Shown in pieces: positions 1-8,489 of a stretch of 64,000 nt of DNA. Under the pieces are notes generated by a model that had not been told where the DNA came from, did no database searches, and saw nothing but the letters and a program-made list of their open reading frames with translations. The position numbers and the translations under genes are program-made. The stretch comes from Saccharopolyspora oryzae (GTDB taxonomy: Bacteria > Actinomycetota > Actinomycetes > Mycobacteriales > Pseudonocardiaceae), in NCBI RefSeq assembly GCF_027853915.1, contig NZ_JAQGLA010000013.1, positions 94,995-158,994 on the forward strand, given 5' to 3'. Each line of letters starts with the position of its first letter. Position 1 is the stretch's first letter.

Positions 1-1440
1 GATCCTTTCGCGGCGCTGTTGCAGCGTCTGTTGAACAGTCTCGAGTTGTCGTTCCGTATCATTGCGTTCGTTACTCAGCAGGTCAGCTGTGCCTTGGAGG
101 TCCGCGACCACGTCCCACTGGCGTAGGACCGCCTCCCAGTGGTGCTGCTCGGCCTTGGCCGTGGCGGCCTGTTCAGAGGCGTCGCTGAAAGCTTGCAGGC
201 GAGGGGCGACCCGTTGTGCGGTTCGCTGGTCCAGCATTGTCGTGAGATGTGCGATGAGCCGTTCCCGCTCGGTGGTCGCGCGGAGGAGCGCTTCCTGCTG
301 AACCGACACCGCAGTGATCTGCTCGTCCATTTCGGCGAGTTGCGCGGTGAGTTGGCGGATCTCGTACTGGTCTTGACCCTTGTCTGGCTGTACCGGGTCG
401 TCTTGGAGGCAGAGCCGGCAGGCACCGTGGGGCACTTTCCTCTGCTGTATCGATTGCATGCATCGCGGGCAGACGGTGAATTCGATGTCGGCGAGGCGCT
501 CACCGGCGTCACGCATGCGACCGAGCCGGTCGAGGTCACCCTGCACGCGGCGACGCTCAGCGGTGTACTGGGCGTGGCGACGTGATAGGTCTGCATCTGC
601 GGCCCGGGTATCGGCGAGGCCACGTTCGGTCTCGGTAAGTAAGTCGCGCAGGGTCTGTGTCTCTCGGTCGGCCACCGGGTCGAGGGAGTCTCGCAGCTTG
701 GCAAGTTGGTTCTGGGCTTCAGTCTGAGCCAGTTGGACACGTGCTTGCGCGAGTTCGGCTTCCTCACGGCTGCTGGTGCCACTATCCCGGAGAAATTTGA
801 CCACAGTGTGGTGCTCTGTTTCCGCCGCGTCGATCGCTCCGTTGAGCCTGTTGATCTCCGACCGCAACTTGAGAATCTCCGAGTCGGTCAGGCCGAAAAG
901 AAGTTCGAAGACAGCTCTGCGTTTGGGTTCGCGGAAGGTTTCCTGGCTGTGGGCGATGTCGCGGTTGATCTCGCTCTGCGGGATATAGAGGTAGGCCAGG
1001 ATGTCGTTGAAGGTGATGCGGGGGCCTTCCCGCTTGCTCTTGCTTCCGGCGGCGCGCATGTCGTCGGGCAGGCCCAGAGACTGCATGAGCCGGGTGTTCA
1101 GGGCTGGCTGCTTGTCGCCGACATAGTGGTCTGGCAAACGTTCCTGGGTGATCAGATCGGTGACGCGCACTGTTCCGCTCTTGGCTTTGTCCAGGCTACG
1201 AACAAGGCGCAGTTGCTCCTCGCCGATCCGTATCTCTAAGGTGACGGAATCGACGTGTGCTGTCGCGACGGGTGCCAAGGTGGCCTTGGCACCGAACCCG
1301 AACTTGATCAATTCGAGCAGCGTCGTTTTTCCCACGCCGGTTGGGCCCGCTAGCACCGTGAGATCGGAGGCGAACCTGTACTCGACGCGGCCTTCGGTGG
1401 TATCGAGGCTCACGGAGTCGATGCGAAATCGGACGGTCAT
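1..1440 (-). CDS. SMC/Rad50-like AAA/ABC ATPase with zinc hook, ABC-3C system (3' end outside window)
   Basis: The reading frame is open from an ATG at 1440 to the left edge, giving 480 codons without the C-terminus. A Walker A motif (GPTGVGKTT, residues 32-40) lies in an N-terminal ABC half-domain. A long polar, heptad-like coiled coil interrupted by two CxxC pairs (C324/C327 and C341/C344) follows. This is the arrangement of Rad50/SMC-type ATPases with a metal-binding hook; the Walker B and signature motifs would lie off the edge. The ATG overlaps the stop of the upstream gene (ATGA at 1437-1440), so the three genes are translationally coupled. The context, with a nuclease-like effector and a small winged-helix partner, matches the ABC-three-component class of conflict systems. 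The inferred role is sensing DNA or foreign nucleoprotein with ATP hydrolysis and licensing the effector. Confidence 0.8.
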   Translation of the reverse strand, partial: MTVRFRIDSVSLDTTEGRVEYRFASDLTVLAGPTGVGKTTLLELIKFGFGAKATLAPVATAHVDSVTLEIRIGEEQLRLVRSLDKAKSGTVRVTDLITQERLPDHYVGDKQPALNTRLMQSLGLPDDMRAAGSKSKREGPRITFNDILAYLYIPQSEINRDIAHSQETFREPKRRAVFELLFGLTDSEILKLRSEINRLNGAIDAAETEHHTVVKFLRDSGTSSREEAELAQARVQLAQTEAQNQLAKLRDSLDPVADRETQTLRDLLTETERGLADTRAADADLSRRHAQYTAERRRVQGDLDRLGRMRDAGERLADIEFTVCPRCMQSIQQRKVPHGACRLCLQDDPVQPDKGQDQYEIRQLTAQLAEMDEQITAVSVQQEALLRATTERERLIAHLTTMLDQRTAQRVAPRLQAFSDASEQAATAKAEQHHWEAVLRQWDVVADLQGTADLLSNERNDTERQLETVQQTLQQRRERI

Positions 1441-2006
1441 CGGATCACCTGCCGGTGAGGACGGTCCATCAGGTCAGACAATCGTTGGTAGATGAGGTCT
1501 TTCAACTGGGTCCCTGTCATCCCTGCCGAGGCTTGAGCGATGGCGGCGCCGCGGTCGGCGATCTCGGTCCACTGGTTGCCTGCGGCCAATTGGCTGGCCA
1601 GGCGCCGCCCGGCGGGTGTAGGCCTGACGGCGACGCTGCCTTTTCGTCCCGGGGCGTAACGCAGCAGGCCGCGACCAATCAGCGCTCCGACTACGGCGTA
1701 GTAGCGGTCATCCCACGGCCCGTACTTGTAGCGAATCATCGGTGCCTCAACCTCGGTGGGCGCGGCAATGTCCTCAGTGGCCAGATGCAACCGAGCATCG
1801 TGAGAATCCAGGCGATCGAGAACTTCAGATGCCAGTGCCGGATAGCGCAGTAGGAAGTCTAGTTTAGCGAGTTTGGTGAGGCCGTCCAGCTTGCCGGCGT
1901 GTCCCCTCGTGCCGGAGACAGCCGTGACCAGTAGCAATATGCGGGCCTGATGGTAGGCTAGATCCTCGCGCAGCAGCGCCAGTTCGGCCTGGTGGAAGTC
2001 GGTCAC
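1437..2006 (-). CDS. ABC-3C system middle component, winged-helix-like small protein
   Basis: 189 residues from a GTG at 2006 that overlaps the effector stop (GTGA). A longer in-frame extension would run into the effector and look like an out-of-frame shadow, so the GTG is preferred. The protein carries a KLDGLTKLAKLDFLLRYP-like segment, a charged linker, then a RYKYGPWDDRYYAVVGALIGRGLL-type region and a PTPAGRR turn. Together these look like a winged helix-turn-helix, as in the middle components of ABC-3C systems. No enzymatic motif is visible. It ends in an ATGA overlap with the ATPase. It probably links effector and ATPase; the family assignment rests on gene order and the winged-helix pattern. 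Confidence 0.72.
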   Translation of the reverse strand: MTDFHQAELALLREDLAYHQARILLLVTAVSGTRGHAGKLDGLTKLAKLDFLLRYPALASEVLDRLDSHDARLHLATEDIAAPTEVEAPMIRYKYGPWDDRYYAVVGALIGRGLLRYAPGRKGSVAVRPTPAGRRLASQLAAGNQWTEIADRGAAIAQASAGMTGTQLKDLIYQRLSDLMDRPHRQVIR

Positions 2007-3406
2007 GTCTCGGCCTCCAATGCCGTGCGCCTGCTCGCTATGACGGCATCGATGTCGAACCTCGGCCCGAACCAGACCTTGCACTGACCTGCGAGGTCGC
2101 AAACACCGCCCAAGGCCGTGTCGGTGTCTATGCCGGCGGGAAGCTGTTCCTGTTCCAGTGTGTCGATCTCGGACTGCATCCGGCGCCACAAGATGGCACC
2201 TTGCGGCTGGGCAGACTCGGTAGCCCTGTCGCTGAGGCGGTGCAGCAGCCGCTCCAGCTGCTTTCGTTCTACTCTGGCTGTCGGGTCGCCACTTTCGCGG
2301 TGGCGCCAGTAGTCCTGGTAGTCCGTCCGTAAGCTCAGCGCTCGCTCGATCGCATTGTCCGAGCAGCCGCCAACGTCCATCTTGACCTCCAAGCGGGAGG
2401 TTCGCGGCATCCGCGGCACTGGTTCGTAGCCACCAGGGATCGTCAAAGCCGTGTTGATGGTTGTCTCGATATCTCGCATCGTGACCGTACGAGCTGCCAG
2501 CGTTCGTTGTGTCTCCACGGGTATCTCCGAAGAGTCATCACGGCGTTGCAACACAACCGGTAGACCGCCTGTCGGCAGCGGACCTCGCGCCCGCATCCGT
2601 GCCCGAAACACAGTCAGCACCGCTTCCCAGACTGCTATCGCCGACCCGGTCGCTCCTACCCGGTTCAGGACTGGCTGGGCGTACATGTTCGGGGCAGCGA
2701 AGGAGAGGTAGTCACGCTGAATTCTTTTCTCGTCGATGGTCAAGGAAGCTAGAAACCGAGCGACCTCAGCGTCACGCTCGTGTTCGGTGGCAGCCGGTGA
2801 TGATCCGCCTCCCGTCCATCGTTGCCTTGTGCCGTCATCGTAGTTAGTGATCGTCCTACGCAGATGGGTGATGATGCCGGCATGCTCGGAGTTGACGCTG
2901 ACGGGTTTGCCGGCCGACTGCAAGGACCGGCAGAAGTCCGCAGCCGCCAGCAGATCCTTGGGCTCTCCCGTACCCGCCAGACCGCCCGAGGTGACTAACC
3001 GGCAGAACGTCGTCTCCTGGAAGGCACTCCATCGGTTGAACAAATGTGCCAGCCCGCCGTCGTCAACGAGCTTGGTGACCGTGGTGTAGGCGCCCGCCGA
3101 CGGATCGCGATGTTTGCCGGACACCAACTCGACGTTCTCGCCAGAAAACAGGATCCAGTCTTCCTGCCACTCGCACAGCACCTTGTCCCGGCAGTCCGGA
3201 CGAAGACGGCCGTCATCTCCCAGGCCGTCGAGGTACAGCGCAAGGCCATCCGCTGTCGCCATCGCGGCCTGCCAGTCATAGCGGTCCGCAGTGTTGGCAC
3301 CTGAGTCGTCCAACTGTGGAACAGTCTCGACCAGGTGAGCTGCGGTCAGCCCGGGCAGGGCCGGTTGTTCGGCGGCTAACTGTGGAATCGTGGGCTCTGG
3401 CGGCAC
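2003..3406 (-). CDS. ABC-3C effector with N-terminal PD-(D/E)xK (DUF4297/Cap4-like) nuclease domain
   Basis: 467 residues starting with GTG at 3406. Residues about 40-125 read as a Cap4/DUF4297-like restriction-endonuclease fold: a DRYDWQ segment, E79 and D83 in a CEWQEDW motif, then E93 and K98 in ELVSGKHRD, followed by a LVDDGGLAHLFNRW helix. This E-D-E-K spacing resembles the metal-binding and catalytic set of PD-(D/E)xK nucleases. The remaining 340 residues are mostly helical with no recognised motif and would be the ABC-3C C-terminal recruiting domain. It is the first gene of the cassette and is coupled to the middle component by a GTGA overlap. Predicted role: DNA cleavage when the ATPase is triggered, giving phage or plasmid immunity or abortive infection. 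No experimental assignment is implied. Confidence 0.7.
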   Translation of the reverse strand: MPPEPTIPQLAAEQPALPGLTAAHLVETVPQLDDSGANTADRYDWQAAMATADGLALYLDGLGDDGRLRPDCRDKVLCEWQEDWILFSGENVELVSGKHRDPSAGAYTTVTKLVDDGGLAHLFNRWSAFQETTFCRLVTSGGLAGTGEPKDLLAAADFCRSLQSAGKPVSVNSEHAGIITHLRRTITNYDDGTRQRWTGGGSSPAATEHERDAEVARFLASLTIDEKRIQRDYLSFAAPNMYAQPVLNRVGATGSAIAVWEAVLTVFRARMRARGPLPTGGLPVVLQRRDDSSEIPVETQRTLAARTVTMRDIETTINTALTIPGGYEPVPRMPRTSRLEVKMDVGGCSDNAIERALSLRTDYQDYWRHRESGDPTARVERKQLERLLHRLSDRATESAQPQGAILWRRMQSEIDTLEQEQLPAGIDTDTALGGVCDLAGQCKVWFGPRFDIDAVIASRRTALEAET

Positions 3407-3412
3407 CCGGTG

Positions 3413-3440
3413 ACTATATGGTTTGGTCGGAGGCCCTCAA
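3413..3440 (-). promoter_or_regulatory. Putative leaderless promoter of the ABC-3C cassette
   Basis: On the minus strand TTGAGG (3435-3440) is followed by a 16-nt spacer and TATAGT (3413-3418). Only six bases then separate the -10 box from the GTG start at 3406, so transcription would begin at or next to the start codon. No Shine-Dalgarno sequence is present. Leaderless mRNAs are common in actinomycetes. Confidence 0.5.
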
Positions 3441-3854
3441 GTCGCGACGATTCATGATCACCCGAATGCCGCCACGAGAACCATCTGTTACGTGTGCTCG
3501 GCAACGAATCGATGACAATCTCAGGATATCCACTGGCTTCCCGCTACTGATCGATAGGCAGCTGGTCAGCGTTTATCGTCCTTCCCGCGATACAAACGTC
3601 CTCAGCTGGATTCCGGCGTCCCACGGGTCCCTTCAACACAGCATGCCCGCCTACGCTGACCGAGCTTCGCGATAGGTCGTGCCTGCACCACTCAATCGAG
3701 GCGTTTGTGGGATGTTGATGCTTGTCAGCTGTTCTTGGCGAGAGCGGGTGTGAAGCGGCGTCCGGCCATCGATAATCGATGCTGGGAGCAGCCGGGTTCT
3801 CGAAGCTGGCCCTGATGCGTTCCTGTACCTCGGGGCTTGCCTCTTCCTGTGGTG
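3441..3854. other. Intergenic stretch downstream of the IS630 relic
   Basis: No open frame here has credible coding character. The minus-strand frame that continues from the transposase relic loses recognisable similarity at about 3860, and only short frames remain. It may be further decayed insertion-sequence DNA, but nothing can be named. Confidence 0.5.
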
Positions 3855-4041
3855 CCCGGTCTTCCCTGCGCTCCTTGAGATTTTCCACCGTGTGCGGCCG
3901 GATTCCCTGCCTGGCGGCGACATCCTTGTTGTTCCGGCCTTCCGCGCAAGTCAGCACGATCTTCGATCGCAGCGCCAAGGCCTGCGATGTATTCGCGCGA
4001 CGACTCCACTGCAGCAGCGTGTAACGATCTACATCGGGCAA
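3855..4041 (-). pseudogene. IS630-family transposase remnant (N-terminal helix-turn-helix part)
   Basis: The minus-strand frame contains LLQWSRRANTSQALALRSK, then IVLTCAEGRNNKDVAARQGI and a TVENLKERR turn. This is the typical N-terminus of IS630/Tc1-like transposases (ALALRARIVL, CAEG, NKEVAARLGV, TVxKWRRRF). After about 55 residues the similarity stops; no DDE catalytic triad follows and no credible start codon precedes it. This is a decayed insertion sequence between the defence cassette and the metabolic genes. Confidence 0.7.
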
Positions 4042-4389
4042 GCCGGCTTCGCCTTCGAACGAGGCCACGATGCACAGGACTGCTGCTGCCCACCGAACAC
4101 GAGCCACAAACGACAGGAAGAGATACAGCATCGATCGGACGGCGACGCGCAATCAGTGCGCCTCACGGGTCGCCGCGGCACGTTCGACGATCGTGCCGGT
4201 GCCGAATTGCGACCTGAGGCTGGGTTGATGATCGGGGTGTCGAACAGCGGGCCCCGACTGCCGGTGTTGCTGGGGGTGAGTGTGCCTCCGCCGGACTGTT
4301 CGGGTTTCAGGGCGTTCGTCGCCCAGCTACATCCGCGATGGCCGCGGCCGCCGCCGACGGCGCGGTGCGAGTCGGCGGCGGTCCGGCCT
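4042..4389. other. Intergenic stretch, no gene recognised
   Basis: About 350 bases between the IS630 relic and the lipoyl-protein gene. Frames here are short or shadow one another, and none carries a recognisable domain or ribosome binding site. It is consistent with debris left by the insertion sequence. Confidence 0.5.
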
Positions 4390-4623
4390 TCATTCGATGC
4401 GGGCGATCAACGCGCCCTGCTTCACGACGGCTCCTTCCGCCACGAGGAGCTTGAGGACGCCGGTAGTCGGGGAGGGCACTTCCACGTCGACCTTGTCAAC
4501 CGCGACCTCGGCGATGAGGTCGCCTTCACCGACGGTGTCGCCGTCGGCGGCGAACCAGGTGGCGACGACACCTTCGGCATCGGGAACGGCGTCGGACAGC
4601 TGCGGAAACGCGATATCGGTCAT
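4390..4623 (-). CDS. Stand-alone lipoyl-domain protein (E2 lipoyl carrier)
   Basis: 77 residues that form one complete biotinyl/lipoyl domain and nothing else. The modified lysine is K44 in the AVDKVDVEV turn, which fits the DKxxxEV lipoyl signature rather than the biotin MKM motif. There is no peripheral-subunit-binding or acyltransferase domain, whereas a normal dihydrolipoamide acyltransferase has over 370 residues. Its ATG overlaps the stop of the E1 beta gene (ATGA at 4620-4623). It would carry the acyl group made by the adjacent E1, but a separate E2 core and E3 would have to come from elsewhere, or the enzyme works in a reduced form. Confidence 0.85.
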   Translation of the reverse strand: MTDIAFPQLSDAVPDAEGVVATWFAADGDTVGEGDLIAEVAVDKVDVEVPSPTTGVLKLLVAEGAVVKQGALIARIE

Positions 4624-5660
4624 GCGTTCACCAGTTCAAGGACAGCCTGGCGGATCCGGCTCGGGGTAGGCAGCACCGCGTATTCGAGGGGGCGCGCGTA
4701 GGGGATGGGGACGTCCGGCACGGCCACCCGAGCCGCCGGACCACGCAGCACGGTGGGATCGCGCTCGACGACGCGCGCTATGACCTCGCCGGAGAGCCCG
4801 AACGACAGGTAGTCCTCGTCCACGACCAGGAGTCGGCCGGTCCGCCCGACCGATTCGAGGATCGCCTCGGTGTCGAGTGGCACGAGGCTGCGGAGGTCGA
4901 TCACCTCGCAGTCGATGCCCTGCGGGGACAGCTCCTCGGCGACGTCGAGTGCGTGGTGCACCGACAGGGAAAGGGTGACGATGGTGACGTCGGAGCCGGG
5001 ACGAGCGACGCTCGCCTCGCCGATCGGTACCACGTGCTCACCGTCGGGAACGTGGTCGATCGAGCGGCGGTTCTTGGCCATCCACGGCAGACCCATGATC
5101 CCCTTGTGGAACAGGAAGACGACCGGGTTGTCGTCGCGGATCGCCGAGGTCATCAGCCCCTTGGCGTCGGCGGGGTTGCTGGGGACGACGACCTTCATCC
5201 CGGGGAGGTGTGCGAACGTGCCCCACAGGCACTGCGAGTGCTGAGCCCCGTCGGAGTACCCGCCGCCCACCGCGGTGGCCAGGACCATCGGGACCTTGAC
5301 GTTGCCGCCGGACTCGAAGTGGATCTTCGCCATGTGGTTGTAGATCTGGTCCATGCAGACGCCGAAGAAGTCGACGAACATGAGCTCGACGATCGGCCGC
5401 ATGCCCTCGACCGCCGCGCCGATGGCGGTGCCGATGAACGCGGTCTCCGAGATCGGGGTGTCGATGATCCGCTCGGGTCCGAACTTGTCGAGCAGCCCGG
5501 TGGTGGAGCTGAAGATTCCGCCGTAGGCTCCGACGTCTTCCCCGAGCACGAAGACGTCCTGGTCGCGCTCCATCTCCTGCGAGATCGCCTCGACCATCGC
5601 CTTCGCAGTGCTGAGCTTGCGTTGTGCACGGGTGGCCGGTGAAGGTTCAGTGAGCGTCAT
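4620..5660 (-). CDS. 2-oxoacid/acetoin dehydrogenase E1 component, beta subunit
   Basis: 346 residues with the transketolase pyrimidine-binding domain (about 15-195) and C-terminal transketolase domain (about 210-335) of AcoB/PdhB/BkdA2 proteins. Diagnostic segments are FVLGEDVGAYGG, DTPISETAFIGTAIGAA and PIVELMFVDFFGVCMDQI, followed by a C-terminal DEDYLSFGLSGE region. It pairs with the E1 alpha subunit just upstream and overlaps the lipoyl protein downstream. Thiamine-diphosphate-dependent decarboxylation of a 2-oxo acid, or acetoin cleavage, is the expected reaction. The substrate cannot be fixed from sequence; pyruvate, branched-chain 2-oxo acids and acetoin all remain possible. Confidence 0.88.
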   Translation of the reverse strand: MTLTEPSPATRAQRKLSTAKAMVEAISQEMERDQDVFVLGEDVGAYGGIFSSTTGLLDKFGPERIIDTPISETAFIGTAIGAAVEGMRPIVELMFVDFFGVCMDQIYNHMAKIHFESGGNVKVPMVLATAVGGGYSDGAQHSQCLWGTFAHLPGMKVVVPSNPADAKGLMTSAIRDDNPVVFLFHKGIMGLPWMAKNRRSIDHVPDGEHVVPIGEASVARPGSDVTIVTLSLSVHHALDVAEELSPQGIDCEVIDLRSLVPLDTEAILESVGRTGRLLVVDEDYLSFGLSGEVIARVVERDPTVLRGPAARVAVPDVPIPYARPLEYAVLPTPSRIRQAVLELVNA

Positions 5661-5684
5661 TGCTGCGTGTCCTCCGTGATGGGT

Positions 5685-6665
5685 TCAGGCCGACGCGAAC
5701 ACGAAGTCCAGCGCGGTCGCGGGTTCGGGTTCGGGGCTGCGCTTGGCGAACTCGATCGCTGCTTCGACCCGGTCGCGGGCCTGTGCCGCGACGGCCGAGA
5801 CCGACGGGTCGTCGAGCACACCGGCCGCGCGCAGTTCTTGTTCGAAGGTGGGCAGCGGGTCTTTGCCCGGCACGCCTTCCAGATCGGAGCGGTAGCTCTG
5901 GGGGTCGCCCTCGAAGTGGCCCCACAGGCGAAGGGTGTGCACCTCTATCAGGCTCGGGCCCTCACCGGCGCGGGCCCGGGTGATCGCTTCACCCGCGACC
6001 TCGTGCACGGCTTCGACGGAGTTGTCCTCGACGCGCGCACCGGGGATTCCGTAGCCAGCGGCCCGGACCGCGTTCGACGTGACGCAGGTGGACGCGCTCC
6101 GCGGTACCGAAATGCCCCAGTCGTTGTCTTCGACGATGAAGACGACCGGCAGCTTCCACAACGCGGCGAGGTTGAGCGATTCGTGGAATGCGCCCTGGTT
6201 CGCCGCGCCCTCACCGGTGACTGCCACCGCGACCCGGTCGGAGCCGCGTCGCCGGAACGCCAGGGCCTGGCCCAGTGCGGGCGGGTAGCCCTCGGCGATG
6301 ATGCCCGAGCACGAGAAATGCGTGGCCGGGTCGAACAGGTGCATGTGCCCGCCGCGGCCCTTGCCCAGCCCGGTCACCCGGCCGAAGATCTCAGCGGTCA
6401 TCTTCTCGAGGTCGACGCCGTGCGCGACGGCGAAGTGGTGCGGCCGGTGGGTCGCGGTGACCGCGTCGTCCGTCGTGAGGTGTGCGCAGACGCCGGCGGC
6501 GACCGGTTCCTGGCCGGCGGACAGGTGCATTTCGCCCGGGACAAGGCCGGCGCCGATGTCGAAGACGGGTTTCTTGTCAGCGTGGTACTCGCGGAGGATG
6601 GCCTCTTCGTAGGTGCGGATCAAGACCATCGTGCGGTACAGGTCGAGCCTGTCCTGCGGTTGCAT
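5685..6665 (-). CDS. 2-oxoacid/acetoin dehydrogenase E1 component, alpha subunit
   Basis: 326 residues of the dehydrogenase E1 alpha family, starting at ATG 6665 after a GGGAGG ribosome binding site. It shows GRGGHMHLFD and a thiamine-diphosphate motif GEGAANQGAFHES followed by FIVEDN; GEGA replaces the more usual GDGA. A GIPGARVEDNSVEAV segment precedes the C-terminal helices. It forms the alpha2beta2 E1 with the next gene, 24 bases downstream. The size and the GGHMH motif resemble AcoA of acetoin dehydrogenases and the shorter PdhA proteins. An IclR gene lies just upstream on the same strand and may control the three genes. Confidence 0.88.
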   Translation of the reverse strand: MQPQDRLDLYRTMVLIRTYEEAILREYHADKKPVFDIGAGLVPGEMHLSAGQEPVAAGVCAHLTTDDAVTATHRPHHFAVAHGVDLEKMTAEIFGRVTGLGKGRGGHMHLFDPATHFSCSGIIAEGYPPALGQALAFRRRGSDRVAVAVTGEGAANQGAFHESLNLAALWKLPVVFIVEDNDWGISVPRSASTCVTSNAVRAAGYGIPGARVEDNSVEAVHEVAGEAITRARAGEGPSLIEVHTLRLWGHFEGDPQSYRSDLEGVPGKDPLPTFEQELRAAGVLDDPSVSAVAAQARDRVEAAIEFAKRSPEPEPATALDFVFASA

Positions 6666-6766
6666 GTGACCTCCCAGCAGATGTGGTGGTCACTGTGTTC
6701 GCAGCGATGTGAGCCGGACAACAGTCCGGTTTTCAGATGCTGACAACGCCCTGGTCAGGCGCCCGG

Positions 6767-7504
6767 TCAGCTGGTGAGCGCGAAAGCTCGGGACACCCGT
6801 TCGGAGGCACGCTGCAGCGAGCGCGGCTCGGCGGAGCGCAAGCGGTGCGAGGGAAGCGAAATCGCGACCGCGCCGATGACCCCGGGCGCGCGCACCGGCG
6901 TCGCGAGGCAGGCTGTGCCGAGGAGGTACTCCTCGCAGTCGTTGAAGACGTCGGTGCACTGGGACAGCCGCTGTTCGAGTACCCGCGCGTCAGTGATCGT
7001 GTGCGGGGTGAGGTCCGCGAGCTGGTTTCCGGCGAGGTAGTCGCGTCGGCCGTCGGCGTCGAGGCAGGACAGAATGCATTTGCCGAATGCGGTCGCGTGC
7101 GCCGCCTCCTGCACTCCTACCCACAGGTCGACCGAAGGGGTGCCGGGTCCGTCGACGATGTCGACGATCTTGATCTCGCTGCCGGAGAACAGCGAGAGGT
7201 ATGCCGCGCCACCGACTTCGTCTCGGAGCGCGCGGAGCACCGGTCGGATCTTGGGCAGCAGGGCCTGGAGCGAGTTGTGCTGCCGCAGCGCGCCCACCTG
7301 CTCGCCGAGCACGTAGCCGTCATCGAGTTTGCGCAGGTAGCCCTCGTGGACGAGAGTGCGCAGCAGGTGGTACGTCGTCGCCAGCGGAAGTTCCGCACCG
7401 CGCGCAAGCGCTTTCGCGGTGACCGGTCGTTCACTGGCGCCGACCGCGTCGAGCAGGTGCAGCGCCCGTTGCACGGACCCGATCAAGGTCGGTCCGACCG
7501 ACAT
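6767..7504 (-). CDS. IclR-family transcriptional regulator
   Basis: 245 residues: an N-terminal winged helix (about 8-65; SVQRALHLLDAVGA then LPLATTYHLLRTLVHEGYL) and a C-terminal IclR effector-binding domain with HATAFGKCILS and DYLAGNQLADLTPHTI. A GGTGGAGGTGA site precedes ATG 7504. The gene is transcribed toward the E1/lipoyl operon, about 100 bases upstream of it, which suggests that it controls that operon in response to a small aromatic or organic acid. Confidence 0.88.
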   Translation of the reverse strand: MSVGPTLIGSVQRALHLLDAVGASERPVTAKALARGAELPLATTYHLLRTLVHEGYLRKLDDGYVLGEQVGALRQHNSLQALLPKIRPVLRALRDEVGGAAYLSLFSGSEIKIVDIVDGPGTPSVDLWVGVQEAAHATAFGKCILSCLDADGRRDYLAGNQLADLTPHTITDARVLEQRLSQCTDVFNDCEEYLLGTACLATPVRAPGVIGAVAISLPSHRLRSAEPRSLQRASERVSRAFALTS

Positions 7505-7764
7505 CAGTCACCTCCACCGCTCCGTTGCAGGTCAGTAGCATGCGCTGCACCCGCCGCCCGGTGCAAGGCGCGGTTGGCCGAAGGGCCGGGCCGAGGGGGT
7601 TCCAGCCCTTCGGCAAAGTGGGATTCACCTTGCTGCGCAAAGGAATCCTGCTCGTCTAGCGACTTCCCGAGACCGTTCAAGCCATTCGTGATCACGCAAT
7701 CAGGGAGCCGAAGCCTCGACGCCGCCCGCGGACCCCGGTCATCCTGCCTGGTCGGACCGCGATT

Positions 7765-8394
7765 TCACTGCCGCGACGCCGAACCATTCCTGAGACGCCC
7801 GTTGCGCACCTCGAAGGTCGGGTCGGCGACCATCGCGAAGAGTTCCGCGCACTCCTGGCCGATGTTGCGCAGCCGGTGCCGAACCAAAGACGGGATGCGC
7901 AAGCGGTCCCCCGGTCCCACCTGGAAGATCTCGTCGCCGGCCGCCACCTCGACGTTTCCGGACAGGCAGTAGATCGTCTCCGCACCTGGGTGGATGGAGT
8001 GTTCGAACCAACCCCCGCGGGGCTTGATCTCGACGTGCACCGGCAGGATGCCGTCCTCATCGTGGAACAAGCAGTACGTGACGCCCTCTTGCGGGGAGTC
8101 GTAGCGACCCAACTGGGGCATCACCCTGCGGTCGTCCGCTGCGGACTCCTCGCCTTCGCGCAGCAGATCGGAAGCCCGCATCCCGTAGGCGGTGGCCAGT
8201 TGCGTCAGCCGGCCGACGCTCGCGTCGGACTTGCCGTTCTCGAGCAGCGAGATGAAAGCGGGCGAGAGTCCCGACGCTTCCGCCGCGCGGGCGAGGGTCA
8301 TCCCAGAACGCTTGCGGTGATCCCGCAGCCGCTTGCCTATCGTCTCAAGGGGCGTACTGCCGCGCTCGGCATCGTCGAACTTGCTGCTCATCAT
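7765..8394 (-). CDS. XRE-family regulator with C-terminal cupin domain
   Basis: 209 residues. A Cro/C1-type helix-turn-helix (about 18-75; GMTLARAAEASGLSPAFISLLENGKSDASVGRL) is followed by a double-stranded beta-helix cupin (about 115-190; HVEIKPRGG, HPGAETIYCLSGNVE, GDRLRIPSLVRHRLRN). This SutR/PuuR-like arrangement usually senses a small amine or organic acid through the cupin. The gene is divergent from the MFS transporter, and the 140-base gap holds a conspicuous AT-rich palindrome, so it probably controls the transporter and the oxidase that follows. Confidence 0.87.
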   Translation of the reverse strand: MMSSKFDDAERGSTPLETIGKRLRDHRKRSGMTLARAAEASGLSPAFISLLENGKSDASVGRLTQLATAYGMRASDLLREGEESAADDRRVMPQLGRYDSPQEGVTYCLFHDEDGILPVHVEIKPRGGWFEHSIHPGAETIYCLSGNVEVAAGDEIFQVGPGDRLRIPSLVRHRLRNIGQECAELFAMVADPTFEVRNGRLRNGSASRQ

Positions 8395-8489
8395 GGCCTT
8401 CGCTCCCCCTGGGGCAGATGGGCACCAGCGTAGCTGTCAGCGGCGCGGAGGGTTGACAGGCTTTCTGCCGGTCCGAATACTTGGCGCCT

